A stretch of DNA of 64,000 nt, taken from the NCBI RefSeq assembly GCF_012932965.1, contig NZ_JABBXH010000003.1:248001-312000 (forward strand). Direction: 5' to 3'. Positions 37,467-47,022 of this stretch are shown here, one piece after another. This stretch comes from Thalassotalea algicola (GTDB taxonomy: Bacteria; Pseudomonadota; Gammaproteobacteria; Enterobacterales; Alteromonadaceae). Numbering within the stretch: position 1 is the stretch's first letter; the number at the start of each line of letters is the position of its first letter. The notes beneath the pieces are model-generated. The model was not told the DNA's origin and did no database searches. It was given only the letters and a program-made list of their open reading frames with translations. A program made the translations under genes and the position numbers.

Positions 37467-38555
37467 ATGTTGAACCGACGATGGTTAGCTGAACGTCCAT
37501 ATGTTTTGGCAGCTGTAATTGCTAGTGTACTTGTGTTGTGGATGATGTCTGGCATGATGCAGGCAGAAGAAGTAACGTCCGAAACAGAATCAAAGCACCA
37601 TGAAGTACCAGTGCCAAAAGTAAAAGTAGAAACGCTTTATGCACAGCCTGTCTTTGATAGCGTTGAGCTATATGGCCGAACTGAACCAGATAGAACGACA
37701 ACACTTAAAGCTGAGATCCCTGGCAGAGTAGTTGAAGTACTTGCAAGGCGTGGTGCCCGAGTTAAAAAAGGTGATGTGATTGCGCGTATAGCAATAAATG
37801 ATTTAAATGCGCAATTGGCAAAGAGCAAAGCGTTGTTAGTTCAACGTGAAATGGAATATCAAGGCACGCTAAAATTAAATCAAGATGGTTATCAAGGTAA
37901 GGTTCAATTATCTCGTGCCGAAGCTGATCTAGAGTCGGTAAAAGCAGAAATAAGTCGCCTAGAAATCGACATTGCTAATACAGTGATTCGAGCACCATTT
38001 AATGGTGTAATGAATACACGATATATCGAAGTAGGGGATTACGTTAAAAACGGTGACAAAGTGGCGATGATCGCTGATTTAAACCCCTTAATCGTGCGTG
38101 CTCATGTCACTGAAAATCAAATTAATCAACTTCAACGTGGTCAAAAAGCTGATATCAAGCTATTAAACAGCCAACAGGCACAAGGTGAAATTCGTTATAT
38201 TGCTAGCGTAGCAGATGATGCAACGAATACTTTTAAAATAGAAGTCGCTATCGACAACAGTGACTTCCAATTGCTCGCAGGATTAAGTGGTGAAGTTAAT
38301 ATTCCTTTGACACAAGTAGATGCGATTAAAATATCGCCAGCATTACTAGCATTAGATGAGGTAGGTAACGTTGGTGTGAAGACGGTTAATGAAAACACCG
38401 TTGTTTTTACTGGTATCGATATTGTTAAAACAGAAAGTGATGGTATTTGGTTAACAGGCTTAGGGCAACAGGCTGATATTATTACTTTAGGGCAGGGCTT
38501 CGTTCGTGATGGCGATACCGTGCAAGCTGTTTTTCCTGACCTAGAAAGTAAATAA
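37467..38555 (+). CDS. RND efflux periplasmic adaptor subunit (second pump)
   Basis: Membrane fusion protein of 362 residues for an RND pump. It has an N-terminal membrane anchor (about 12-31), the lipoyl half-motif EIPGRVVEVLARRGARVKKGDV-type (key part GRVVEVLARRGARVKKGD, about 84-101) and a coiled-coil hairpin (about 105-165). The second lipoyl half is NTVIRAPFNGVM. It is 12 bases upstream of the permease gene. As with the first pump, no outer-membrane channel gene is present. The substrate is unknown. Confidence 0.88.
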   Translation: MLNRRWLAERPYVLAAVIASVLVLWMMSGMMQAEEVTSETESKHHEVPVPKVKVETLYAQPVFDSVELYGRTEPDRTTTLKAEIPGRVVEVLARRGARVKKGDVIARIAINDLNAQLAKSKALLVQREMEYQGTLKLNQDGYQGKVQLSRAEADLESVKAEISRLEIDIANTVIRAPFNGVMNTRYIEVGDYVKNGDKVAMIADLNPLIVRAHVTENQINQLQRGQKADIKLLNSQQAQGEIRYIASVADDATNTFKIEVAIDNSDFQLLAGLSGEVNIPLTQVDAIKISPALLALDEVGNVGVKTVNENTVVFTGIDIVKTESDGIWLTGLGQQADIITLGQGFVRDGDTVQAVFPDLESK

Positions 38556-38567
38556 GGTAAGTAGCAC

Positions 38568-41500
38568 ATGTTATCTATGATTGATGCTGCATTAACCCGC
38601 ACTCGCTCAGTGCTCATGATATTTATTCTTTTGCTTATATCAGGGGCAATTACCTATGCGAATATTGCCAAAGAGTCAAATCCTGACGTAACCATTCCGT
38701 TTATATATGTATCGATGGTACATGATGGAATTTCACCGGAGGATGCTGAGCGAATGCTTGTACGTCCGATGGAAAAAGAATTGAAGTCTATTGCTGGCGT
38801 AAAGGAGATGAGCGCAAACGCTAGTGAAGGTCATGCCTCTATTACTTTGGAGTTTATAGCCGGTCAAGATCCTAAAGAAGCGCTAGCCGATGTGCGCGAT
38901 AAAGTAACCCTAGCTAAAGCTAAGCTACCTTCAGAAACTGAAGAACCGGAAGTACATGAAGTGACTATGGCTAACCAAGAGCCAGCGGTTACGGTTATTT
39001 TGTCAGGCCCTGTAACTGAGCGAGGATTAGTAACTATTGCTCGTGACTTACGTGACAAAATTGAAGGCTTGCAAGAAGTCTTGGAAGTAGAAATTGGCGG
39101 TGATCGCGAAGATATGGTGGAAATCATCGTCGATCCACTATTAATGGAAAGTTACGGTTTAGATCAAAATGACATTTATAATCTAGTAGAGCGTAACAAC
39201 CGATTAGTTCCAGCGGGAACAATGGATACTGGTAAAGGTCGCTTCGCGGTTAAGGTGCCCTCTGTTTTCGAGACAATTCAAGATTTGCTAGAGCTACCTA
39301 TCAAGGTGAATGGCGATCGGGTTATTACTTTCCAAGATGTTTCAACGGTAAGACGTTCGTACAAAGATCCTAATTCATTTGCTCGCCTTGACGGTGATCG
39401 TTCAATTTCATTAGAAGTAAAAAAACGCTCTGGTGAAAACATAATTGAGACCGTAAACAAGGTTAAAGGTTTAGTGGCTGAGGCCAAAGAAAAGTGGCCG
39501 AATCAGGTACTAGTGAATTACGTAGGTGATCAATCACTTGAAGTAAAAGATACCTTAAACGATTTACAGAATAATGTCTTTTCAGCAGTACTGTTAGTTG
39601 TCATTGTGGTGATCGCTGCACTAGGTACTCGTAGTGCAATGCTAGTCGGTTTTGCGATACCTGGGGCATTTTTAACCGGTATCTTGGTGATCGCCATCGC
39701 AGGCCTTACCGTCAATATTGTGGTGTTATTTGGTTTAATTATGGCCGTAGGTATGCTGGTAGACGGCGCCATTGTGGTCACTGAATTCGCCGACCGCCAG
39801 ATGAGTGAAGGTGTAGAACGAGTTAAAGCATATGGCATGGCTGCGCGTCGTATGGCATGGCCAATTATTGCTTCTACAGCGACAACCTTGGCTGCTTTCG
39901 CACCACTAATGTTCTGGCCGGGTATGATGGGTGAGTTTATGAAGTACTTGCCATTCACTTTAATTGCTGTACTAACGGCCTCTTTGGCCATGGCATTAAT
40001 TTTCGTACCAACTTTAGGCGCTGTATTTGGTAAGTCTCGTACAATTAGTGCTGATGAAAAAGCACAGATGATTGAAGCTGAAGATGGTGATTTAACTAAA
40101 CTACACGGCTTTACTGGTAAGTATGTCTCGGTTTTGTCGAAAGCGATTCGTCATCCTAAGAAAGTATTGGCGTTCACAATAGCTGTAGCAATATTGGTGA
40201 TGTGGTCGTATGGAAAATCGGGACTAGGCGCCATATTCTTCCCTGATGTAGAGCCAACAAGTGCAACGATGATGGTGCGTTCTCATGGCGATTTATCGAT
40301 TCATGAAAAAGACACCATTATGCGCGATATTGAAAACCGTATTTTAGATATCGACGATATTGAAACTTTATACACGCGCACCGGTGGCAGTGATTTAGTT
40401 GGAACTTTCCGCGTCAATTTTAAAAATTGGCAATTTCGCAGACCAGCAGATGACGTTGTTGCTGATATTGAACAACGTACTGCAGACTTGGCAGGTGTTG
40501 AAATTGAAGCTCGAAAAAATAGCCCAGGTCCGCAAAGTGGCAAAGATTTGGTTATAGAGTTAAGTTCTCGTTTTCCCGCTAAGCTGGATGAAAATGTCAA
40601 AATTATTCGTAATGCGTTAGTGGCTAATGGCCAGTTTACCAATATTGAAGATACAGGTTCGAAACCTGGTATTGAATGGCAGCTTAAAATCGATCGATCG
40701 TTAGCTGCAACTTATGGTGCCGATGCAGCACTTTTAGGCTCTACGGTTCAGATGGTAACCAATGGCCTTAAATTAGGTGAATATCGTCCAGATGATGTCG
40801 ATGACGAACTTGATATTCGCGTTCGCTTTCCTGAAGAAAAACGTAATATTGGTCGTTTAGATACTATTCGTGTAAAGACTGCTGAAGGGCTAGTTCCAGT
40901 GGGCAGCTTTGTAGAGCGTAAGGCTTCACCTAAAGTTGATACTATACGTCGAGTTGATGGTAAGCGCGTGGTAACTGTTAAAGCGAACCTAATACCAGGC
41001 GCTCAACTTATTCAGGAATTGCCAAAATTAAAAGAACAGCTACCAACCCTAGGTTTGGATCCATTAGTTGATATCACCATAAAAGGTCAAAATGAAGACC
41101 AGCAAGAATCACAAGACTTCCTTGTGAATGCTTTTGGTGTTGCTCTATTTGTTATGGCTATTATTTTGGTCACTCAATTTAATAGTTTTTATCAAGCGTT
41201 TTTAATTTTAAGCGCGGTGGTTTTTTCAACCGTAGGTGTATTCTTAGCACTGCTCATTGTCCAAAAACCATTTGGGATTGTGATGGGGGGAATTGGTGTC
41301 ATTTCATTGGCTGGCATTGTGGTAAATAACAACATAGTATTAATAGATACCTATAATGTGTTACGAAAAGAAGGCTTCCCGATAACCGATGCAATATTGC
41401 GTACAGGAGCACAACGTTTGCGGCCGGTAATGCTAACTACCATCACCACGATTCTTGGTCTAATGCCGATGGTACTTCAAGTTAATTTAGATTTCTTCAA

Positions 41501-41708
41501 TCGTACAGCTGTATTTGGTGCACCTTCTACACAATGGTGGGCACAACTGGCAACGGCTATTGCCGGTGGCTTAGCGTTCGCAACCGTTTTAACGTTAGTA
41601 TTAACACCTACATTGTTAGCGCTACGTGATCGTCGGAAAGAAAAAAAACAAGGTAAGTTAAAACGAATACAACAGCATTCCGTCGAAAAAATTGGTGACG
41701 CTGCCTAA
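38568..41708 (+). CDS. RND efflux permease (second pump)
   Basis: RND permease of 1046 residues with two repeats of six membrane helices and large periplasmic loops. In the fourth-helix proton-relay region only the first Asp is kept (Asp399 in MLVDGAIVV); AcrB has two adjacent aspartates there. This variant is seen in other RND branches, so it need not mean loss of function. The second-half helix reads GIVVNNNIVLIDTYN. The C-terminal tail is short and basic. It forms an operon with the adaptor and is followed by a strong hairpin. Confidence 0.9.
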   Translation: MLSMIDAALTRTRSVLMIFILLLISGAITYANIAKESNPDVTIPFIYVSMVHDGISPEDAERMLVRPMEKELKSIAGVKEMSANASEGHASITLEFIAGQDPKEALADVRDKVTLAKAKLPSETEEPEVHEVTMANQEPAVTVILSGPVTERGLVTIARDLRDKIEGLQEVLEVEIGGDREDMVEIIVDPLLMESYGLDQNDIYNLVERNNRLVPAGTMDTGKGRFAVKVPSVFETIQDLLELPIKVNGDRVITFQDVSTVRRSYKDPNSFARLDGDRSISLEVKKRSGENIIETVNKVKGLVAEAKEKWPNQVLVNYVGDQSLEVKDTLNDLQNNVFSAVLLVVIVVIAALGTRSAMLVGFAIPGAFLTGILVIAIAGLTVNIVVLFGLIMAVGMLVDGAIVVTEFADRQMSEGVERVKAYGMAARRMAWPIIASTATTLAAFAPLMFWPGMMGEFMKYLPFTLIAVLTASLAMALIFVPTLGAVFGKSRTISADEKAQMIEAEDGDLTKLHGFTGKYVSVLSKAIRHPKKVLAFTIAVAILVMWSYGKSGLGAIFFPDVEPTSATMMVRSHGDLSIHEKDTIMRDIENRILDIDDIETLYTRTGGSDLVGTFRVNFKNWQFRRPADDVVADIEQRTADLAGVEIEARKNSPGPQSGKDLVIELSSRFPAKLDENVKIIRNALVANGQFTNIEDTGSKPGIEWQLKIDRSLAATYGADAALLGSTVQMVTNGLKLGEYRPDDVDDELDIRVRFPEEKRNIGRLDTIRVKTAEGLVPVGSFVERKASPKVDTIRRVDGKRVVTVKANLIPGAQLIQELPKLKEQLPTLGLDPLVDITIKGQNEDQQESQDFLVNAFGVALFVMAIILVTQFNSFYQAFLILSAVVFSTVGVFLALLIVQKPFGIVMGGIGVISLAGIVVNNNIVLIDTYNVLRKEGFPITDAILRTGAQRLRPVMLTTITTILGLMPMVLQVNLDFFNRTAVFGAPSTQWWAQLATAIAGGLAFATVLTLVLTPTLLALRDRRKEKKQGKLKRIQQHSVEKIGDAA

Positions 41709-41759
41709 TTGCGATTGCAAGTAAATGTAATTCGAGCTAGGTTAAATTTAATATTAATC

Positions 41760-41791
41760 AAACGGCTAAATTCTTAGAATTTAGCCGTTTG
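41760..41791 (+). terminator. Strong hairpin between the second RND operon and the M28 gene
   Basis: The near-uninterrupted palindrome has arms AACGGCTAAATTCT (41761-41774) and AGAATTTAGCCGTT (41776-41789). The T-run after it is short and broken, so it may be an imperfect terminator or allow partial read-through into the peptidase gene 16 bases downstream. Confidence 0.65.
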
Positions 41792-41807
41792 TTGTTTGGG
41801 AGGTTGA

Positions 41808-43205
41808 ATGAAAAATAAAATTATCGCATGTATTTTAGCTTGCTTGTCACTGGCAACATCAATAGTGGTGGCAAAAGAGCTTACTAAAGACGAGCAGAAA
41901 GTACTAATGCAGTTAAAGCAGCAAAGTATGCAGTCAGACTTGTCTTATCAAATTATTGAGTCGTTAACGACAGAAGTGGGTAACCGTTTGATGGGAACTG
42001 CAGGCGATGAGAAGTCAATTATATGGGCTGTCGATAAAATGAAAGCGCTAGGCTTTGATAAAGTGTGGACAGAAGAAGTTACCTCTACACAATGGCTACG
42101 CGGCGAAGCCAAAGCACAAATTATTGCACCATATCCACATGATATGGTGGCAATTGCTTTAGGAGGGAGTGTAGGTACAGGTGAACAAGGCATTCAAGCA
42201 GATGTTGCTCATTTTAATACACTAGCCGATTTAAAAGCCGCTAAACCAGGCTCAATTACGGGAAAAATTGCCTTTGTTTCGTATCGTATGGAACGACATA
42301 TTGATGGTCATGGTTATGGCAAAGCAGTGGGAACTCGAGTACAAGGCGCTTCGATTGCCGCAGAAAAAGGCGCTATTGCATTAATTATGCGCTCAGTTGG
42401 AACTGATGATAATCGCACCGCACATACTGGTGTAATGCGCTACAGTGAAGGAATAAATAAAATCCCTGCAGCAGCGCTATCAAATCCAGATGCTGATTTA
42501 TTGGTTAATGTCTTAAAGCGTGGCAAGCCAGTGAGTGTATTTTTAAAGTTAACATCTGAAATTAGAGAAGATGTTGTGATTAAGTCCGCTAACGTAATTG
42601 GCGAAATCACAGGGAGTGAAAAGCCTGAGGAAATTGTTGCAATTGGTGCTCACTTAGATAGTTGGGATGTTGGTACTGGTGCACTTGACGACGGCCTTGG
42701 TATTGGAATGGTTATGGCGGCAGCACATCATATTGGCCAATTGCCAACTGCGCCGAAACGTACGATTCGAGTAATTTTATTTGCAGCTGAGGAAGTTGGT
42801 TTATTAGGTGCCAAAGAATACGTAAAAGTGCATGATAAAAACATGAGTAATCATGTGATTGGAGCTGAGTGGGATTTTGGCTTAGGTCGTATCTACAAAA
42901 TGAAGTCAGGTGTGGGAGCGCAATCTCTAAACGCGATGAGAGAATTTGCACAATATATTGCTCCTTTAGGTGTGGCACTTGCTCCAGAAAATAATGCCAG
43001 AGCGCAGTCTGACATGGGCGCATTATCAGATAAAGGCATGCCAAGTGTAAGTTTCTCTCCTGATGGAACACAGTACTTCGACTACCACCATACGGAAAAT
43101 GACACATTAGATAAGGTAAATCCAGACGATCTCAAGCAAAATACTGCGGTGTATACTATGTTTGCATATTTTGCGGCAATGGCAGATGTGGACTTTAGGC
43201 AGTAA
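41808..43205 (+). CDS. Secreted M28 family zinc aminopeptidase/carboxypeptidase
   Basis: Exported peptidase of 465 residues with a signal peptide (1-22). Co-catalytic zinc ligands can be read as His282 (GAHLDSWD), Asp294 (ALDDG), Glu328-Glu329 (AAEEVGLLGA), an Asp in EWDFGLG, and a His in DYHHTENDTLD. A PA-type insert domain precedes the catalytic part (about 110-260). The arrangement matches M28 enzymes related to glutamate carboxypeptidase or carboxypeptidase Q. It probably degrades peptides in the periplasm or outside the cell. The ribosome binding site GGGAGG is strong. Confidence 0.85.
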   Translation: MKNKIIACILACLSLATSIVVAKELTKDEQKVLMQLKQQSMQSDLSYQIIESLTTEVGNRLMGTAGDEKSIIWAVDKMKALGFDKVWTEEVTSTQWLRGEAKAQIIAPYPHDMVAIALGGSVGTGEQGIQADVAHFNTLADLKAAKPGSITGKIAFVSYRMERHIDGHGYGKAVGTRVQGASIAAEKGAIALIMRSVGTDDNRTAHTGVMRYSEGINKIPAAALSNPDADLLVNVLKRGKPVSVFLKLTSEIREDVVIKSANVIGEITGSEKPEEIVAIGAHLDSWDVGTGALDDGLGIGMVMAAAHHIGQLPTAPKRTIRVILFAAEEVGLLGAKEYVKVHDKNMSNHVIGAEWDFGLGRIYKMKSGVGAQSLNAMREFAQYIAPLGVALAPENNARAQSDMGALSDKGMPSVSFSPDGTQYFDYHHTENDTLDKVNPDDLKQNTAVYTMFAYFAAMADVDFRQ

Positions 43206-43284
43206 ACCAATCAACAATAGACTCGCAGCTTAGCTACTTTTAATTGCTAGCTAAGCTGTTGTTCAAAAATAAGTATTCTCCAAA

Positions 43285-44283
43285 TTAAGTAGACTTTCTA
43301 TTTAGCCTTAATGCCAAAATACCTAAACCAAATATTATCAGTGTCGAAGGTTCAGGAATGTCTACTTCTAGAAACGTCGGGTACAAAAACTGTCTGGTTG
43401 CATATTCATCATTGGTCAATGGCATTAGGTTTTCTAGCGGATTGTTTGGCCCAACGCCTACGCCTCGAGACTCCATTAATAGATCAACTCCTGCATTAGT
43501 TAAATGGTTTGGAGTCAAATTAAAATATTGACTTAAACCTATTGAGTCAGCCGGGTTAAGGGGGTTGATCTGCAGCGCCCATGAGTTGTTTAGTGTGCCA
43601 ACAGGATCATTTGGATCGAAGTTATCGTCGATAAACCCAAAGGTTTGAGCATCTTCCAGATCGCCCATGCCAATAGCATGACCAATTTCGTGCGTTAAAA
43701 TTCGGGTAAACCAATCTAGGCTCCAGACTGTACCAACATTATTATTCATATTGATATCTGCACCTATAATAGAGTAGCTATTAGCATAGTTGGTCGTACC
43801 CGACGTCAAAGTGACATTATTTGAACTTGCGTTAAAATATGCAGTTCCTCTCATCCCTGAGCCACCAGCATTAGATGCTAGCAGGTCAATCTCAGCCCCT
43901 AAAACATTTACGGTAGCAAAACCATTCCCAACGGCAGTGGTATTGTCAGAGTCATTAATGAAACTTAGAGAAGTAGTTAACCCTGTGAATGGGTCGGGAA
44001 CTGTCCAGGCATTAAACGATTGTTTTATCGCCGTAGTAAAGTCACTGATAGAAGGTATAGTGTCCCAAACAAAGGCATCGCGATAAGCTTCAAATGAGCC
44101 GCCTTGCATTGAATATCTTAAGCCACCGTCAAGCGAACGTTCTAGACCATTGTGGATATAATGGTCGGCATTCCACCTAGAGCCACCACCGAGGTTTCCA
44201 TCGGTGCCAAATATCACCCCAGCATTACTTGAAGTTGTTAGAACAATTATAATGACTACAAAAATCGCCTTTAAATGTTTCAT
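43285..44283 (-). CDS. Secreted metalloprotease-like protein with PEP-CTERM sorting signal
   Basis: Exported protein of 332 residues. Residues 1-21 are a signal peptide. The zinc motif HEIGHAIGMGD (198-208) is HExxHxxGxxD, of the metzincin kind, with Asp rather than His as the third ligand. Matrixin-like proteins usually have His there; snapalysin-type enzymes have Asp. The C-terminus IPEPSTLIIFGLGILALRL (309-327) followed by NRK is a PEP-CTERM tail, recognised by an exosortase. The protein is therefore probably anchored or secreted by that route. No exosortase gene is in the window. Confidence 0.8.
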   Translation of the reverse strand: MKHLKAIFVVIIIVLTTSSNAGVIFGTDGNLGGGSRWNADHYIHNGLERSLDGGLRYSMQGGSFEAYRDAFVWDTIPSISDFTTAIKQSFNAWTVPDPFTGLTTSLSFINDSDNTTAVGNGFATVNVLGAEIDLLASNAGGSGMRGTAYFNASSNNVTLTSGTTNYANSYSIIGADINMNNNVGTVWSLDWFTRILTHEIGHAIGMGDLEDAQTFGFIDDNFDPNDPVGTLNNSWALQINPLNPADSIGLSQYFNLTPNHLTNAGVDLLMESRGVGVGPNNPLENLMPLTNDEYATRQFLYPTFLEVDIPEPSTLIIFGLGILALRLNRKST

Positions 44284-44469
44284 GACTTTCGTTCCTGAAA
44301 AAATCAGCGTTTAATTAAAGAAAAACGAGCAATAGAAAGACTAAGTATAGGTTATAATTTGGGCAATATAAGTCGAATTACGATTGGTTTTTAACAAGCT
44401 GAAAATTATATATATTTTTATAGGAGTGCTAAATTTAAATGGGCATTTTAAAAGTGTATAATTTGGTTC

Positions 44470-45660
44470 TTAACCTTGTAACATTAAGAATTCCACAATC
44501 TTATTCATTTCCAAATTAAACTCATCAGCTCTTACACTTTTAACAATAAAGTCATCGGCTTTAGATAAGTCGATATCTTGTGTCATAGTATAACGTCTAA
44601 AGTCAGTATTATAGAATGAGCGCACTTTGGGCCTTATCGGATCGTCAGTACGAGCTTCGACAATTGCTAGTTTATTGGTATTAAGTTCAACCAGAGAACC
44701 AATAGGGTAGACCCCCATACATTGAATGAATTTATCTACTAATTCAGCATCTAGTTCGTTAGTCGAAGCTAATTTTCTTAAAATATTAAATGCTTTGACG
44801 TGGCAGTACCCTTTTTTATATACACGATCTGCGGTTAGGGCGTCGAATATATCGCAAATAGTGATCATACGCCCGTAGAGAGATATATCATCTGCGGCCA
44901 ACTGGTAAGGGTATCCAGAGCCGTTAAGCTTTTCATGGTGCAGTGCGGCAACTTCTAAACTGACATCAGACAAACCAGGCGTTTGATTAATAATATCAAT
45001 GGAGTGATTAACATGAGTTTTCATTATTTCAAACTCATCATCGGTAAGCCTTGAAGGTTTATTAAGTATGTTATCTGGAATCTTAATTTTCCCGACATCA
45101 TGTAAAAAAGCGCCAACACTGATTTCTTTTGCAAGCCTTTTGTCTAAGTTTAAATGGCGGGAAAATATGGCGACTAGCACTGAAACTGATACTGAATGCT
45201 CAAGTAGATATTCGTCTTTCATTCGAATGTTAAGTATACAAGCTAAGGCGTCTGGGTTTTTAAATACCGTTTCTACTGTCTCATCGGTAATATCTTTTAT
45301 TGGGCCTAAATCAATCTCTTTATCTGCAACTATGTCTTGCAATACCTGGTGTTGAACTTTTTTTGAATGGGAAAATATCGCTTTAGCTTGGGATAGCTCG
45401 AACGCTAGCGGCTCTTGTGGTTTCTTATCGCTAGGGGCCTGTGAAAAGGAAGGCTTTTCATCGTCTTCTGACTGAGTAACAGTTAACGTTTTACTGGTAT
45501 CAATTAGTAGGGTTTTAACGCCACGAGACGCAAGGTTACTTATTGATTTCTCGCTTTTTACGTGACCTGGCTTTCGAAGTTGGTAGGTACCGTCTTGTTC
45601 AACAATATCAACAACGTAATGACCAAGTTCAATCTCGTTTACTGCTATTTCAACAATCAT
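44470..45660 (-). CDS. HD-GYP domain cyclic-di-GMP phosphodiesterase
   Basis: Cytoplasmic protein of 396 residues. An N-terminal DUF3391-like region (about 1-130) is followed by an HD-GYP domain (about 150-340). The metal-binding HD pair is at 187-188 (FLHDVGKIKIP), and the HHExxxGxGYP motif is intact at 241-251 (HHEKLNGSGYP). It should break down cyclic-di-GMP. The gene lies 115 bases downstream of a diguanylate cyclase gene on the same strand, so opposing activities may be co-regulated. Confidence 0.9.
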   Translation of the reverse strand: MIVEIAVNEIELGHYVVDIVEQDGTYQLRKPGHVKSEKSISNLASRGVKTLLIDTSKTLTVTQSEDDEKPSFSQAPSDKKPQEPLAFELSQAKAIFSHSKKVQHQVLQDIVADKEIDLGPIKDITDETVETVFKNPDALACILNIRMKDEYLLEHSVSVSVLVAIFSRHLNLDKRLAKEISVGAFLHDVGKIKIPDNILNKPSRLTDDEFEIMKTHVNHSIDIINQTPGLSDVSLEVAALHHEKLNGSGYPYQLAADDISLYGRMITICDIFDALTADRVYKKGYCHVKAFNILRKLASTNELDAELVDKFIQCMGVYPIGSLVELNTNKLAIVEARTDDPIRPKVRSFYNTDFRRYTMTQDIDLSKADDFIVKSVRADEFNLEMNKIVEFLMLQG

Positions 45661-45774
45661 AACTACTTCTAAATTCCTATTTCAATTCAGCCAGAAAGCT
45701 CAAATTAGCTTATCATCCTTAGGCTTAGTATTAATAATAGCGCTGTGACCAGAGTTTGCAATCTTACACAGAGC

Positions 45775-46794
45775 TTAAATTGTGTCGTAGCTCAGTTTCT
45801 TATTCTTATGCAAGTAAAGTTGCTCGTCAGCTCTTTTAATGAGCTCATCCATTGATTGCAAACCATCGCTTTGGGCCGCACCACAACTAATGGTTATTGG
45901 TAGTAACATGTTTTGATATGGCATTGGATTATTATCAAAAAATTCAGTTAAGCGTTTAGCTGCTCTTAATGCGTCAGCATATGACTGGCTGGCAAGGGTG
46001 ACGACAAATTCATCGCCTGCGTAGCGGAAACAACGATCTGTTTCACGAATTAGCTCTTTTAATTGGTTGGCAACATAAGCAAGTACTTTGTCACCACAAT
46101 CATGACCATAGGTGTCATTGATTTGCTTGAATTTGTTGCAATCAATGAATAACAAAGAGAAGGGAACGTCATAGCGTTTCTGGCGGCTAAGCTCTTCCGT
46201 AATACTAACTTCCATTAGTCGTCGATTGGCAACGCCCGTTAGGCGATCATAATTTGCCATGTATTCGAGTTGCTCTCGCACTAACACATTCGATAAACAC
46301 AAGCTTACCTTAATTGCGAGTTGCTCTAAGTGAAAAGTGCCAAGTTCTGGTGAAAAGCGGTCAAGTGATTCATCGATAAGTAACAAGCTACCAAACAATT
46401 TTCCTTCAAGCTTCACTGGAATAAATGCGGCAGATTTTGCCCCTGCAAATATATTAGTTGGTAATATGCAGTCAAACTGGCTTAAATCATTCGTTAGTAG
46501 TGGTTTACCGTCAGGGTGAAATAGGTTGAGGCGTTGCTCACTAATTTGACGGGTATTAGCTTTATGCCAGTCGGTTTGAGCTACATTACTTAATATATAG
46601 CTTATGGGTGTCGGTTCGACGAGCAGTAAGTGAATGCTGTGTAAATTGAATTTATCTTTAATTAAGGTGAGCAAAGTTTGCAGCAACTCTTTACTGGACT
46701 TGCTACTTAGAATTTCCGTTTCAATCTCAAACAGCTTTTGAGCTATAGCTTCATTGACTCTAGAATTCTCAATTAACTGTTCTAATTGCGACAT
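45775..46794 (-). CDS. GAF-GGDEF diguanylate cyclase
   Basis: Cytoplasmic diguanylate cyclase of 339 residues. An N-terminal GAF-like sensor domain (about 20-170) is followed by a GGDEF domain (about 177-335). The active-site motif is AGDEF at 259-263, an accepted active form. The inhibitory-site RxxD is present as RETD (250-253), five residues before it. This enzyme should make cyclic-di-GMP under product feedback. It is divergent from motX across a spacer that also contains the motX promoter. Confidence 0.9.
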   Translation of the reverse strand: MSQLEQLIENSRVNEAIAQKLFEIETEILSSKSSKELLQTLLTLIKDKFNLHSIHLLLVEPTPISYILSNVAQTDWHKANTRQISEQRLNLFHPDGKPLLTNDLSQFDCILPTNIFAGAKSAAFIPVKLEGKLFGSLLLIDESLDRFSPELGTFHLEQLAIKVSLCLSNVLVREQLEYMANYDRLTGVANRRLMEVSITEELSRQKRYDVPFSLLFIDCNKFKQINDTYGHDCGDKVLAYVANQLKELIRETDRCFRYAGDEFVVTLASQSYADALRAAKRLTEFFDNNPMPYQNMLLPITISCGAAQSDGLQSMDELIKRADEQLYLHKNKKLSYDTI

Positions 46795-46965
46795 CTAACC
46801 CTACTCAATTAAACTAGCGATAATTTCATTGTTAAGAATTATTGGCTTCGTGGCAAGTAAAAAATTGCACTTAATTAACTGCTATCTTGGTACTGAAATT
46901 GCTGTAAAAATTTAATAGCTTGTCGTCAACAATTCGACAATTTTACGAATTAATGGCTTATTCAA

Positions 46966-46992
46966 TAAATGTTTTGCTTGATTTGCCGATAA
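46966..46992 (+). promoter_or_regulatory. Sigma-28 (FliA) promoter of motX
   Basis: TAAATGTT (46966-46973), then exactly 11 bases, then GCCGATAA (46985-46992). The consensus is TAAAGTTT-N11-GCCGATAA, so the -10 is an exact match and the -35 keeps TAAA. The predicted start is near 46999, giving a leader of about 24 bases to ATG 47023. A small inverted repeat (TTGTCG 46920-46925 / CGACAA 46935-46940) lies upstream. Confidence 0.8.
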
Positions 46993-47022
46993 AGAGATTA
47001 CTCAATTTAAGTGGTTAAAGAA

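Noticed and set aside
39530-39991. Long antisense open frame within the second RND permease
   Set aside because: It is a shadow of a highly conserved membrane region of the real gene; its composition is not protein-like.
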